64,000 nucleotides of DNA from Methanomicrobiales archaeon HGW-Methanomicrobiales-2 (GCA_002839645.1 PGYL01000008.1:1-64000), one strand, 5' to 3'. Shown: positions 36,871 to 45,755, numbered from the stretch's first letter. The notes: generated by a model from the sequence alone, not told the origin. Numbers and translations: made by a program.

Positions 36871-38064
36871 ATGAACATACTTCTCTTCGACCCGTTCAAC
36901 GGAGCCGCAGGCGACATGATCATCGGAACTCTGCTCGATCTGGGGGCCGATGAAGAACCTGTCAGGACAGCCATGCGTTCCGTCGTCGGCGAACCGACAA
37001 TAGAACGGGTAGACCGCTCCGGCATCCGTGCGGTCCAGGTGAAAGCGCATGCCCCGGTGGATCACCGCACTCTTGACGAGGTGCTCGACCGGGTGGCCGG
37101 GAGCGACGCCCCCGCCCCTGCACGGGATATGGCACGGCGGGTCTTTCTCCGGATACACCGGGCCGAGGAGAGCATCCACGGGCCCGGAGCGCATTTCCAC
37201 GAGGTGGGTGCGGACGACGCCGTCGCCGACGTGGTCGGGGCCTGCACCGCCCTCCACGCCCTCGGCGTCGACGGCGTGGCCGTCCTCCCGGTTGCCCTCG
37301 GCCGTGGCTTTGCGGTCGGGGCTCACGGGACCTTCCCCATCCCCGCCCCGGCGACCGTGGCGATCCTCGCCGCATCGGACCTCGCGACCGCCCCCGGTAA
37401 CGAGGAGCGGGAACTCTGCACCCCGACGGGAGCCGCACTCCTCGCCGAGTTCTCGACGGTCCGGCCCGAAGACCTCGGCTCTCGCACCATCCGGGCGGTC
37501 GGCTACGGGGCCGGGAGCAGAAACCCCGCAGGGAAGCCGAACGTCCTCCGGTCGATGCTCGTCGCGACGGCGGGCCAGGTCACCGGGGACCGCGTCGATA
37601 TCCTCGAGACGAACGTCGACGACGTCACCGGGGAGGCCCTCGCCTACACGCTCGGCCGCCTGATGGAGGAGGGGGCACGGGACGCAAGCGCCATTCCTCT
37701 CGTGATGAAGAAAGGGCGGAGCGGGCACCTCGTCCGGGTGGTATGCCGCCCCGATGCGACCGACAACCTCGTGGGCGTGATGGCCCGGGAGCTCGGGACG
37801 CTCGGGATACGGTGCATACCGATGGTTCACCGGTCGGTCGCCGAACGGACGGTTGAAGCGGTCACGGTGACCATACGTGGCCGGGAGTGGATGATCGACG
37901 TGAAGTGCGGCTGGTCGGGGAAGAAGATCACCTCCTTCAAGGCGGAATACGAGCAGGCGGCGGCGTGCGCCCGGGAGACCGGGGTGCCGTTCCGTGAGGT
38001 CGCCGGCACCGTCGAAGCGGCTGCACGCCGCCTCTTCGTCGAGCGGGGTGTGCTCGCACCATGA
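36871..38064 (+). CDS. larC: Nickel-pincer cofactor biosynthesis protein LarC-like (nickel insertion)
   Basis: A 397-residue LarC-family protein. It begins MNILLFDPFNGAAGDMIIGTLLDLG, the family signature, followed by HGPGAHFHEVGADDAVADVVG, with clustered His typical of nickel handling, and TPTGAALLAEF. LarC inserts nickel into the pyridinium-dithiocarboxylate pincer cofactor of lactate racemase-type enzymes. LarB and LarE homologues are not in the window, so the target enzyme here is open. GGAG precedes the ATG. The stop overlaps radB by 4 nt. Confidence 0.85.
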   Translation: MNILLFDPFNGAAGDMIIGTLLDLGADEEPVRTAMRSVVGEPTIERVDRSGIRAVQVKAHAPVDHRTLDEVLDRVAGSDAPAPARDMARRVFLRIHRAEESIHGPGAHFHEVGADDAVADVVGACTALHALGVDGVAVLPVALGRGFAVGAHGTFPIPAPATVAILAASDLATAPGNEERELCTPTGAALLAEFSTVRPEDLGSRTIRAVGYGAGSRNPAGKPNVLRSMLVATAGQVTGDRVDILETNVDDVTGEALAYTLGRLMEEGARDASAIPLVMKKGRSGHLVRVVCRPDATDNLVGVMARELGTLGIRCIPMVHRSVAERTVEAVTVTIRGREWMIDVKCGWSGKKITSFKAEYEQAAACARETGVPFREVAGTVEAAARRLFVERGVLAP

Positions 38065-38738
38065 AACCGGACCGGGTCAGCACGGGGAGCCAGGCTCTCG
38101 ACGACCTGCTCGGGGGCGGGCTTGAACGGCGGACGATCACCCAGATCTACGGCGAGTCCGCGAGCGGCAAGAGCACCTTCTGCCTGATGGCCGCGGTGGC
38201 CTCTCTCCGGGCCGGGAACTCGGTCGTCTACATCGACACCGAGGGGTTCTCGGTGGAGCGGTTTACGCAGATCGCCGGGACGGAAGCCGCAGAGTTCGCA
38301 GACCGGCTCTACCTCTTCGAGCCGATCGACTTTGCCCAGCAGGGGACAATGATCGCCGATGCGGAAGGGCTGCTCAAGGCGAGCGACCATGCCCCCATCG
38401 GACTGCTGGTGATGGACTCGGCCACCGCCCTCTACCGGACGGAACTCGATCTCGGGCGGGAGGCGTTGCGGAAGCTCCTGCACCACATGATAAAACTCCT
38501 CGGGCTTGCGAAGAAGTACAACATCCCGGTCCTGATCACCAACCAGATCTTCATGGATATCGAACGCGAACGGGTCTCCGGTCTCGGGGGGACGGCGCTC
38601 GAGCATCTCTCGAAGGCCATCGTGAGGCTCGAAAAGAAGGATAGTGTCCGGCGGGCCATGCTCAGGAAGCACCGGTCCCGGCCGGAAGGGCTCACGTTTG
38701 ATTTTCTGATCACCGAGGACGGGATCAGAAAAGTATAG
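38061..38738 (+). CDS. radB: DNA repair and recombination protein RadB
   Basis: A 225-residue RecA-fold protein of the euryarchaeal RadB type, without the N-terminal helix-hairpin-helix domain of RadA. Walker A is GESASGKSTF, and Walker B LLVMDSATALYR. VLITNQIFMD and GLGGTALEHLSKAIVRLEK follow, as in RadA/RadB. It is coupled to larC by ATGA overlap and overlaps the convergent dapF by 14 nt. Confidence 0.92.
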   Translation: MKPDRVSTGSQALDDLLGGGLERRTITQIYGESASGKSTFCLMAAVASLRAGNSVVYIDTEGFSVERFTQIAGTEAAEFADRLYLFEPIDFAQQGTMIADAEGLLKASDHAPIGLLVMDSATALYRTELDLGREALRKLLHHMIKLLGLAKKYNIPVLITNQIFMDIERERVSGLGGTALEHLSKAIVRLEKKDSVRRAMLRKHRSRPEGLTFDFLITEDGIRKV

Positions 38739-39546
38739 TGCCCTCAAAGACTGTTTCGGCGGGGCCTTCCATGGTGACGTCCTCGCCGAAGCGGATGACG
38801 AGCGGCCCGCCTTTTGTCTCGACCCTTACTGTCTCCCCGGCGTTGCCGAGGTGGCGGGCGACCGCTGCCGCCGCGGTGGCGCCTGTGCCGCAGCTTTCGG
38901 TCTCGCCCTCGACACCGCGCTCGAACGTCCGGATCCGGAGCACATCGCCGGCGGTCTCGACGAAGTTGACGTTCGCACCCTCAAGGAAGGAGGGGTGGTT
39001 CCGTATCGCGGGGCCGGCGGTGGCGATGTCGACGGCGCCTATTTCTTTGACGAAGACAACGGCGTGAGGGACGCCGGTGTTCGCGGCATAGACGGTGAAG
39101 TTGCGGATCTCCTCTTTGTATTCGCCGTTCCCGGTGGCGGGGATGGCGTTCCGCTCGAACGCGGGCGCCGGCATCGTGATCGTCGCGGTGAACTCATCCT
39201 CCGCGTAGCCCATCGTCACCGCCACGATCCCGGCCCCGGTCTCGACCGAGCAGGATTCTTTGACGTAGCCGGCGTCATGGGCGTACTTCGCGAGGCACCG
39301 GATGCCGTTTCCGCACATCGCGGCCTCGCTCTCGTCGGGCTGCAAAAGCCGCATCCGGATGTCGGCGGCATCGGATGCCTGGAGGAAGAGGATGCCGTCG
39401 GCGCCGATGCCGAACCTGCGGTCGCAGTAGAGCGCCGCAAACGCTCCCTTCATCTCCTCGGGGATGGCTTCCTGTTCGAATTCGTCAATCAGAATAAAGT
39501 CGTTGCCGTTTCCCTGCAGTTTGGTAAATCCGATCTCCATCTCCAT
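38725..39546 (-). CDS. dapF: Diaminopimelate epimerase
   Basis: Converts LL- to meso-diaminopimelate in lysine synthesis. The 273-residue enzyme has FTKLQGNGNDFILID at the start and both catalytic Cys motifs, AAMCGNGIRCLAKYA and ESCGTGATAAAAVA. GAGG precedes the ATG at 39546. Since the organism has no murein, the role is lysine supply. Confidence 0.95.
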   Translation of the reverse strand: MEMEIGFTKLQGNGNDFILIDEFEQEAIPEEMKGAFAALYCDRRFGIGADGILFLQASDAADIRMRLLQPDESEAAMCGNGIRCLAKYAHDAGYVKESCSVETGAGIVAVTMGYAEDEFTATITMPAPAFERNAIPATGNGEYKEEIRNFTVYAANTGVPHAVVFVKEIGAVDIATAGPAIRNHPSFLEGANVNFVETAGDVLRIRTFERGVEGETESCGTGATAAAAVARHLGNAGETVRVETKGGPLVIRFGEDVTMEGPAETVFEGTILF

Positions 39547-39639
39547 AGTGTAGCCTCGCTAGTGTAGGTATTGGGAGCGGCGGGTGATAAACCGTGGTGG
39601 TTCGTGGGGGATGGGGTCCGGCAGGGGAGCGGTGCATCC

Positions 39640-40167
39640 TTATGGTTCCATTCGAGGACCGAGGACCGGCTCCGGCGGGGAAATGAACACCGTGAACTTC
39701 ACCGGGATATCCTCAATCCCCATCTCCTTTGCCCGCGTATCAAGCATCGTATACACTGTTTCTATCGAGGAGACATTCTCCGGCGGAGGTGGGCCGTTCC
39801 AGATGCTCACCCGGAGATAGCCGTCAAGATCGTAGCCGAAACCGATGAGAGACCCGTTGGGATAGAGGTAGTCTTTCTGTATCCGATCTTCTATGGCGGT
39901 GGTGAAATTCTCCAGATCCGGAAGCGATGCGCTTTTTCCACCCTTCGAGAAGGGAAGCCCTCCGAGCGTGATGGTGATGGGCTCCTGCCTGTTCAGGCCG
40001 GCTTTGAGGCGCTCGACGTCCAATCCGGCGAGTGCCGGCTGATATGGCTGGAGTTTCGCGGCGGACGCTGCCGGCCCCTGATCCCGCAGGCCTTCGGAGA
40101 GGCACAGTCCTGCGGAGAGGCTGAGCACAAGGGCGAAAAGCAGTATCGGGACTGAAAATTTACTCAT
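39640..40167 (-). CDS. Exported hypothetical protein
   Basis: A 175-residue protein with a clear signal peptide (VPILLFALVLSLSAGLCLS). The Cys in SAGLCLS is roughly where a lipobox Cys would fall, so it may be a lipoprotein. The mature part contains FTTAIEDRIQKDYLYPNGSLIGFGYD and IETVYTMLDTRAKEMGI but no domain I recognise. It opens the accessory region of exported proteins. Confidence 0.6.
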   Translation of the reverse strand: MSKFSVPILLFALVLSLSAGLCLSEGLRDQGPAASAAKLQPYQPALAGLDVERLKAGLNRQEPITITLGGLPFSKGGKSASLPDLENFTTAIEDRIQKDYLYPNGSLIGFGYDLDGYLRVSIWNGPPPPENVSSIETVYTMLDTRAKEMGIEDIPVKFTVFISPPEPVLGPRMEP

Positions 40168-40260
40168 GACTATGCATCCTCATTTCGTTAACGGAAGAGC
40201 ACCTGGTTCCCTCTGCACACCTGGTATTGGTGGAAAATACCCGTCACCGCGGTTCGGTCA

Positions 40261-41019
40261 TCAGGCATGCAACAAGGACTCCGCATCCCGGTATTCCACT
40301 GTCTCAGCCTTGCCAAGGTCACGAAGCGTGAACAGCGTGCAGCAGTGGCTACTCTCTCCGGGGGCAGGCCCTCCTGATATACCGGTAGAACCGTCACTCG
40401 TTCTATTAAAGACGGCAATGTCATACCAGGGGTCATTTGTAGAGAACGCCACCCTCTCCAGGGGAACGACCTCACCCCGGTGCAGGGCAAAGAGGCTTCT
40501 GTACCATGCTTCATATGCCAGATCTCCATACTGTGCATCGACCTCGATGATCAGCCCCGTGTTCTCGCCGGTCAGTTTCCGGTAAGGGATCCGTTCGATC
40601 TCAGAGAGGAGGACGAGCGGGTGCTCCCCTACTGGTACTCTATCGACAGTCCAGGAATCCCAGGTCATGATGCTCATAGGGCTGACTCTAATCCGGTAGA
40701 ATTGATGGAGATCTTCATTGTCTCCGTAGAAGCTCATATGCAACGATTTGATCGATCCGTCATCTGTGGCTACGAGCGTCAGGTCTCCAAGGACCGCTGT
40801 TGTGTTCTCGATGCCGGTCCACTCCTCTATGATCGCCCACATCCCCGAGAGCGGGGTGCCATAGATATTCTGCGGAAGAGAGACTGCGGGGGGTCCGGGG
40901 TCATAAATGAGCACGGATATGGATAGAATCCCGGCGGCAGCGAACACAATGCAGATCGCCAGAGCGATGATTTTTTTCTGCTTATTTTGTGATGGGCCTT
41001 CGATCATCTTCACACTCAC
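40261..41019 (-). CDS. Membrane-anchored hypothetical protein
   Basis: A 252-residue protein. A positively charged start (QNKQKKI) is followed by one transmembrane segment (IALAICIVFAAAGILSISVLI), so the remaining 210 residues should face outside. The outer part has CC near residue 228 and many aromatic residues. I do not recognise the family. Confidence 0.6.
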   Translation of the reverse strand: MSVKMIEGPSQNKQKKIIALAICIVFAAAGILSISVLIYDPGPPAVSLPQNIYGTPLSGMWAIIEEWTGIENTTAVLGDLTLVATDDGSIKSLHMSFYGDNEDLHQFYRIRVSPMSIMTWDSWTVDRVPVGEHPLVLLSEIERIPYRKLTGENTGLIIEVDAQYGDLAYEAWYRSLFALHRGEVVPLERVAFSTNDPWYDIAVFNRTSDGSTGISGGPAPGESSHCCTLFTLRDLGKAETVEYRDAESLLHA

Positions 41020-41056
41020 AGCATATTAAAAAAGATATGTTTCACCTACTCAACCA

Positions 41057-42100
41057 TCAATACTGGAAATTAATGTTCCAAGTATGGCTTAATGTATGGT
41101 AAGTGGTCACTCCATTGTAGAATTGCCCGTCGGCCTGAAGATTCAAGATCCTGTACGTGCCACTGCTGTGCTGACTCACTGAACCGACGCTCCCTGGTTT
41201 CATACCCCCAGTCGTTTCTTTCGCATCATCGCTGTTGAAGAACATCTCCCACTTTGCTTTCTCGGTGCCAGTGCTGCTCCGGTCGTACGTCGTCACTTCG
41301 GGTTGATCGTAACTCCAGCTCCATGTTGCTGAAGCGCCTCCGGTGCCCCCCGTTATGGATACCCCGATTGTTTGTGCTCCCGTTTTGGTTCCAAGAGGAT
41401 CCCACTCATACAGTTCGGGGCTACCGAATGTTCCTGCAGACCAATCGTGTAGCATAGTCCCCATTCTATTCTTCCATGAGATCATCTCAAAAGCCTGACA
41501 ACCTGGCTCCATGGCAAAAATCTGTTTGATCGCAAACCAATCTTTCGTACTGTCTCCATCGTTTGACAACTGTTGAAGTTCATAATTGTCCGTCACACCA
41601 CCATACGGGCTCAGATAGTAGTCACCGGTCATGAGACCAATTGTTACCCACTCAGCACTAGCCAGTGCTCCTGCTTGCTCAGCAACCGCAAGTTGTGGAT
41701 TGACAATATTTGAGTCATACCATTCCTGTGCTTTCTTCTGGATGATGGAAACAGATTCCTCATCACCTGCAAGCCCGACGTACTGAACAGGGACTCCACG
41801 AGCGTCAAGAGTGAAACCATAGGCCACGATTTCGGCGCCTTCGGGCACAACTGGATCGGCCAATACGAGTGGCGCATGACTTTCGGTCCTCTGTTGGGAG
41901 TTGTCGATCACGCTCTCCCTCATCTCTTTCAAGTCACTCAGAGTTATCGGATTTGTGAAATCTGTAACTCTGTAAACTGACGAAACATCACTGTTTCCGG
42001 TGTTTATCGACGTTGCGCTCACCGCAGGCGCCACAACCATACTCACCAGAAACACGGCGAGGAGCCCAGAAAGTGCCCGCATTCCAATCTTTCCATTCAT
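41057..42100 (-). CDS. Secreted hypothetical protein
   Basis: A 347-residue exported protein. The ATG at 42100 (MNGKIGMRALSG) is chosen because GGAGG sits 8 nt upstream; the track's longer start adds no signal. The signal peptide ends at VAPAVSA and resembles that of the plus-strand protein at 44266 (IFVPAVSA). The mature part is rich in Ser, Thr, Trp and Tyr with a beta-rich look (GASATWSWSYDQPEVTTYD in part). Base composition is more AT-rich than the surrounding housekeeping genes. Function unknown. Confidence 0.65.
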   Translation of the reverse strand: MNGKIGMRALSGLLAVFLVSMVVAPAVSATSINTGNSDVSSVYRVTDFTNPITLSDLKEMRESVIDNSQQRTESHAPLVLADPVVPEGAEIVAYGFTLDARGVPVQYVGLAGDEESVSIIQKKAQEWYDSNIVNPQLAVAEQAGALASAEWVTIGLMTGDYYLSPYGGVTDNYELQQLSNDGDSTKDWFAIKQIFAMEPGCQAFEMISWKNRMGTMLHDWSAGTFGSPELYEWDPLGTKTGAQTIGVSITGGTGGASATWSWSYDQPEVTTYDRSSTGTEKAKWEMFFNSDDAKETTGGMKPGSVGSVSQHSSGTYRILNLQADGQFYNGVTTYHTLSHTWNINFQY

Positions 42101-42677
42101 TTCATTTTCCTCCGATAACTCCCGGAGGCAGGAGAGGCATACCTTCAAGTACGGGAAGCGCACACATTCCCTTTGCCTCCGGGCGCGCGGGACGTTCACC
42201 CATCCGATTCGCTACTGGCCGGGTGAACCTCCGCACTGGTGCAGGCGCTGCCTGCGGCACCTACGATTGAGAACTCAACGTCCCTCTATATCCCTTTTCC
42301 GGCCCAATCAGCTACACGTCGAGGCGTTTCAATCCATTTTGCCCCAAAGCATGCCGCAGCCGGCCGGGGCCTGCGTTGCACCGGCCGATAAGGGAACCTG
42401 CATGGCAGGGGAGACTCGGTGCTTTGGGGTCGTGCCTGCCCGGTAGGGAAGGGTTCCGGACGACATCCTGCTTGGCAGCAGCGCACGATCCCGACCGAGC
42501 CGTGCGCTGAGCGCTGTGGCTCCCGATCGAGACTCGGGTTTCGGCTGCAAGTGATCCCGGCGACACGCATCTACGCGTCGGGTCCGCGAGAGCGACTCCA
42601 TATCCGAACGTAACCCCTACAGTCCGGGAGCCGGGGAGGCGCCAAACGACGGAGGGCAAACACCTTGTCGCCGGGAC
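42101..42677. ncRNA. Hairpin-rich intergenic region; possible structured RNA or long leader
   Basis: No gene is evident across 577 bp. Many stems are visible: GTTCACCC/GGGTGAAC (42194-42201 with 42221-42228), GCAGGCGCTGCCTGC (42241-42255), CCCCAAAGC/GCTTTGGGG (42342-42350 with 42421-42429) enclosing CGGCCGG/CCGGCCG and CCTGC/GCAGG, GCGCACG/CGTGCGC (42481-42507), and CCCGA/TCGGG. A TATA-like CTATATCC near 42286 could drive plus-strand transcription, or read in reverse could serve the gene at 41057-42100. I found no RNase P or SRP RNA hallmark. Strand and limits are unknown. Confidence 0.3.
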
Positions 42678-43493
42678 CTAACCTGATAGGACCTCGTGGC
42701 CCTTTGCGGCAGGATAACTCCCCGTGCCGGGATGCCTGGAAACGGGGAGGTCTCCCGTATACCGGTTGAGAAATTCCCGTGCGCCCCCGAAGAGCCTGTA
42801 GCGGACAAACCGCCCGTCCCTCTCTGCGGTGACGATCCCTTCTGCCTCGAACTCCTGCATGTGCCGGGAGATCGTAGGGCCGGAGAGCCCGAGCCGTTCT
42901 GCGACATCACTCCGGGTTGTGTCCGGGGCTTCGAGGAGATGCGTGAGTATCGTCCGGGAGGGTTCTTCCTGCAGGCTGATGAGAATGCGCTGTTCTAAGT
43001 CAGTATACCTCTGGTTCCGGGCGAAGTGCCCGGTGCGGTTCCGGTGGTCCACGGCGGCCACCTTGCCTTCCCGGATGAGCAGATCGAGGTGGTATCGGAG
43101 CCGCCCTCGCGATGCACCCGTCAACTCACTGAGTTCCCCGGCACCGGCACCCGGGTTGGCGACGATCTGCCGGTAAAGGTCGCTCCGGAAGTCGTCGTCG
43201 AGGACGGTGCGCTTTGTTATCCGCCGGAACCCGAATGGCAGGAGGACGCTGAGAATGTAGAAGAGTTCGCCGGGGAAGAAGCATGCGGGGAGAACCAGGA
43301 GTATGAAGTTGAGGAGCATCACCCGGGGCGGTAGGTCCCAGAATGTGTTCTCCTCGAAATCATGCATCTCGCCGGGGTACTCCTCCGTCACCGGTTCGAC
43401 CGTGTAACCGGCGGTTGCCGTGCCCGGGAGTGCAAGGCCTGCGAGGGCCACGGCAGCGAGAAGAATGGAAAAGATCCGGCTCCACCGCACCAT
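42678..43493 (-). CDS. Membrane-anchored winged-helix transcription regulator
   Basis: A 271-residue protein. An N-terminal signal-like segment (IFSILLAAVALAGLALPGTA) and a second hydrophobic block (VMLLNFILLVLPACFFPGELFYIL in part) place it in the membrane. Two winged-helix units follow: AGELSELTGASRGRLRYHLDLLIREGKV and later RSDVAERLGLSGPTISRHMQEFEAEG (both partly quoted). The start at 43493 (MVRWSRIF) fits the signal peptide better than the track's 43592. This architecture is common in Methanomicrobiales. It may regulate the neighbouring exported-protein genes. Confidence 0.75.
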   Translation of the reverse strand: MVRWSRIFSILLAAVALAGLALPGTATAGYTVEPVTEEYPGEMHDFEENTFWDLPPRVMLLNFILLVLPACFFPGELFYILSVLLPFGFRRITKRTVLDDDFRSDLYRQIVANPGAGAGELSELTGASRGRLRYHLDLLIREGKVAAVDHRNRTGHFARNQRYTDLEQRILISLQEEPSRTILTHLLEAPDTTRSDVAERLGLSGPTISRHMQEFEAEGIVTAERDGRFVRYRLFGGAREFLNRYTGDLPVSRHPGTGSYPAAKGHEVLSG

Positions 43494-43533
43494 ACCGGAT
43501 CGTCGCCGGAAGAGGTGTTCAACGTTTCGATAT

Positions 43534-43977
43534 TCACCGCCAGGTGATCGTGTAGTCCTCGGTCCCGGCCACGTCGTCCCCGTAGACCGCAAACTGCCAT
43601 GTCCCGGGGTACAGACCGTTTGAATCCCGTATACGGACGTATATCCTTCCGTTCACGCCATCGTATGCATCATAATACGGCCCGATTACGGAATCCGGTG
43701 CGTAAATTGTCAATCTAAGCGAGTCGGACGAGTCGCCCCAGTTCAGGTCGACGATGAGTTCCGTTTTGCCTGCGGCAACATTGGTCGAGTACCAGTCCGT
43801 CTCGCCCTGCGCAATGCTGCCGATGTTCATAGGCATGAACAGCGGGTTGTCTTCGGGCATCGTGTCCCCGGCCGGGGTTACGATGTAGGTGTGACTCCCT
43901 GTCTCCTGCGCTCCAACGGCCGGGACCAGCAGCGCCGCGATGATCATGATAATTGTTGCGAATCTGTCGAGCTTCAT
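43534..43977 (-). CDS. Secreted beta-rich protein (PPC-like domain)
   Basis: A 147-residue exported protein with signal peptide FATIIMIIAALLVPAVGAQ. The mature part (IAQGETDWYSTNVAAGKTELIVDLNWGDSSDSLRLTIYAPD, partly quoted) has the layout of bacterial pre-peptidase C-terminal domains: a beta sandwich with GETDWY and a D-rich loop. No catalytic domain is fused. A TATA-like ACATATAG on the minus strand lies near 44008, next to a long inverted repeat shared with the divergent gene. Confidence 0.6.
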   Translation of the reverse strand: MKLDRFATIIMIIAALLVPAVGAQETGSHTYIVTPAGDTMPEDNPLFMPMNIGSIAQGETDWYSTNVAAGKTELIVDLNWGDSSDSLRLTIYAPDSVIGPYYDAYDGVNGRIYVRIRDSNGLYPGTWQFAVYGDDVAGTEDYTITWR

Positions 43978-44016
43978 AGAGCATCGTAGAGGAGTTTCTA
44001 AAACGTCTATATGTCT

Positions 44017-44070
44017 TTTACGGCCACCGAAGCTACATGTCGCGCGATCCGTAGCTGCAGTGGCCGTAAA
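44017..44070. repeat. Long inverted repeat between divergent genes
   Basis: TTTACGGCCAC (44017-44027) is perfectly repeated in inverse as GTGGCCGTAAA (44060-44070). Inside it AGCTAC faces GTAGCT. TATA-like sequences lie just outside on both sides. It may be an operator for divergent promoters, an RNA hairpin, or the end of a lost element. Confidence 0.6.
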
Positions 44071-44106
44071 CTATATCAAACCCCGTCCCCTGACAAAACA
44101 GCGTGG

Positions 44107-44214
44107 ATGCCGGAACGGTATCCTGCGGGGACCGGGGAACTCGATTGGCGTCGTGTCCCGGACCCCACAGCGTGCCCGGAGGGCAATAGGGCTGTTGGCT
44201 GCCATCGGGGATAG
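44107..44214 (+). pseudogene. Fragment related to the N-terminus of the protein at 49216
   Basis: The short frame MPERYPAGTGELDWRR resembles the start region of the membrane protein at 49216 (RGVGKFDWRRG). At DNA level about 38 nt match closely (CGGTATCC-GCGGGG ... TCGATTGGCGTCGTG). It stops soon after and has no transmembrane segment, so it looks like a truncated copy left by duplication in this region. Confidence 0.35.
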
Positions 44215-44265
44215 CCGTTGCGGCTCCGTGGTCGTCCCGGGTATGCATAAAGGAGGAATGGAACC

Positions 44266-45276
44266 ATGAAAAGGAAATCCCTTTCCGGAATCAGCGCCCT
44301 CATCGTGGCGCTGCTGTTCGTCGGTGCGATCTTCGTGCCGGCGGTGAGTGCGGATGAGAACAACCTGGATGCTGTTTGGTCCTCTGAAGGCAATCTGGTG
44401 GGCCAGAATGTAGAATTGGCGAGAAATCCCTATCTCTTTGACAGTATGGGAAACAGGTTAAGTGACAAAGAAATTTCTCAAATGATCGAAACGATGCCCG
44501 CGGTAACGTATCTTGATGGCATGGACGAAGAGAAGAGTAAAGAAATCTCAGAAAGACTTAGTCAGTTGCATAAATATCGATCTGTTACAATGGATAACAA
44601 CGTAGATGTCTCCTTACGATCTACGCAGGCACAGGCAGACTCGGGCATTAGAATTAATGAGCATCACTATAATGGGATCAGCGGTTACAACCATCCTGGG
44701 AACTTGGAAGTATCTTCCAGTGGAACGGCATATCATTATTTGACATCTCACATTGGTAAGGAACTCAGTGGAACCCCTACTTGGATTGAGGTAGGTGTGA
44801 CAAAGCAGTCCCCAGCAGTTGGAGGCGATCCTTCTGAATATGTTGTGTTCACGTACGATAGTACGGCACCGGAAGGGGAGCAGTATATCGCTCATCAAAC
44901 GTTTACAAGCGGATCGAGTGATTACGGCTTTGAAATCTACATCAGCACATCACAAGCGTCTGAGGGATACCCATACATGCTACTGTGGCAGGGTACAGTC
45001 ATTAGAACAGGACATGTGCCTTTTTGTTTTGGGGATGTAGATGAAAACCATGAATACTTTGCCTTAAATGGTAATTCTTTTACTCCTGTATCCGAGGCAT
45101 ACTTTTGCAGCTCATATCTGTATACCAGTTACAGTTCCAATACGTTATGGTGGAACAGCAACCTTCAGGATAGTACAGTTTCTCACCTTGTAGGTTGTTC
45201 TGCAGGAACGCCAGAGTTGGATTTTGCTGTTCCTTGGTGGTCACAGGCGTATCAGGTTAGGTCATGGATCGTATGA
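44266..45276 (+). CDS. Secreted hypothetical protein, first gene of the ABC-2 permease run
   Basis: A 336-residue exported protein with signal peptide ALIVALLFVGAIFVPAVSA. The mature part begins acidic and helical, then becomes beta-rich and aromatic (HHYNGISGYNHPGN, EYVVFTYDSTAPEG) with Cys in VPFCFGD, YFCSS and VGCSAG. I do not recognise the family. The gene is AT-richer than the host average. It overlaps the next gene by 13 nt, so the two are co-translated. Confidence 0.65.
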   Translation: MKRKSLSGISALIVALLFVGAIFVPAVSADENNLDAVWSSEGNLVGQNVELARNPYLFDSMGNRLSDKEISQMIETMPAVTYLDGMDEEKSKEISERLSQLHKYRSVTMDNNVDVSLRSTQAQADSGIRINEHHYNGISGYNHPGNLEVSSSGTAYHYLTSHIGKELSGTPTWIEVGVTKQSPAVGGDPSEYVVFTYDSTAPEGEQYIAHQTFTSGSSDYGFEIYISTSQASEGYPYMLLWQGTVIRTGHVPFCFGDVDENHEYFALNGNSFTPVSEAYFCSSYLYTSYSSNTLWWNSNLQDSTVSHLVGCSAGTPELDFAVPWWSQAYQVRSWIV

Positions 45277-45683
45277 GTAAGCTGATGGCTGGTCTCCTAA
45301 TTCTAACCTTTTTTGTGGGAGTTGGGGTTGGATACCTGATTCCAATACAGAGTGAGCCCTACGAAGCAGGGATAGCAGGTAAATGTCCCACTGAAATAAC
45401 ATCCCTTGAGGCATTAACTATAGCGCTTCACGACCCAGAGGTCGTCGGGCTGCTGGATAGTAAGAGCATCGATATGATCGCGTTCTCAAAAGGCTCTTAC
45501 AGCGAGAGAGGTGTGAATTTCACCCAGATCGTCTTCCATCCCCGGGACCCAAACCCCGACGATCGCATGACCACCTCGATGATCGTCGTTCAGATCAACA
45601 AGTCGTGCATGGTTTCTGCCGCTTATGAAACATATCCGTCGTATATCCCCGAGATCGCCACGGAGACCCGGGAAGCGTCTTGA
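45264..45683 (+). CDS. Small membrane-anchored protein, paralogue of 49836
   Basis: A 139-residue protein with one N-terminal transmembrane segment (LMAGLLILTFFVGVGVGYLIP) and a small outer domain of about 110 residues. It matches the protein at 49836 along its length: CPTEITSLEALTIALHDPEVVGLL against CPAEITSLDALTVALHDSEVVELL (partly quoted), and YETYPSYIPE in both. The pair brackets the three ABC-2 permeases. Function unknown. Confidence 0.65.
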   Translation: MDRMSKLMAGLLILTFFVGVGVGYLIPIQSEPYEAGIAGKCPTEITSLEALTIALHDPEVVGLLDSKSIDMIAFSKGSYSERGVNFTQIVFHPRDPNPDDRMTTSMIVVQINKSCMVSAAYETYPSYIPEIATETREAS

Positions 45684-45755
45684 ACTGCACGTGGATCTCG
45701 TGACTCCGGTCAACGCTCCAGTATACCGTGTTCCCGGCACCCGTAGCGTGAGAAT

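Noticed and set aside
42326-42336. GTTTCAATCC (reverse GGATTGAAAC), like a CRISPR repeat end
   Set aside because: It occurs once only, with no regularly spaced copies or cas genes nearby.
42300-42610. Possible RNase P RNA or SRP RNA
   Set aside because: I could not find the GAGGAAAGTCC / ACAGAA blocks of RNase P RNA or the GGAAGG-type SRP helix 8 motif on either strand.
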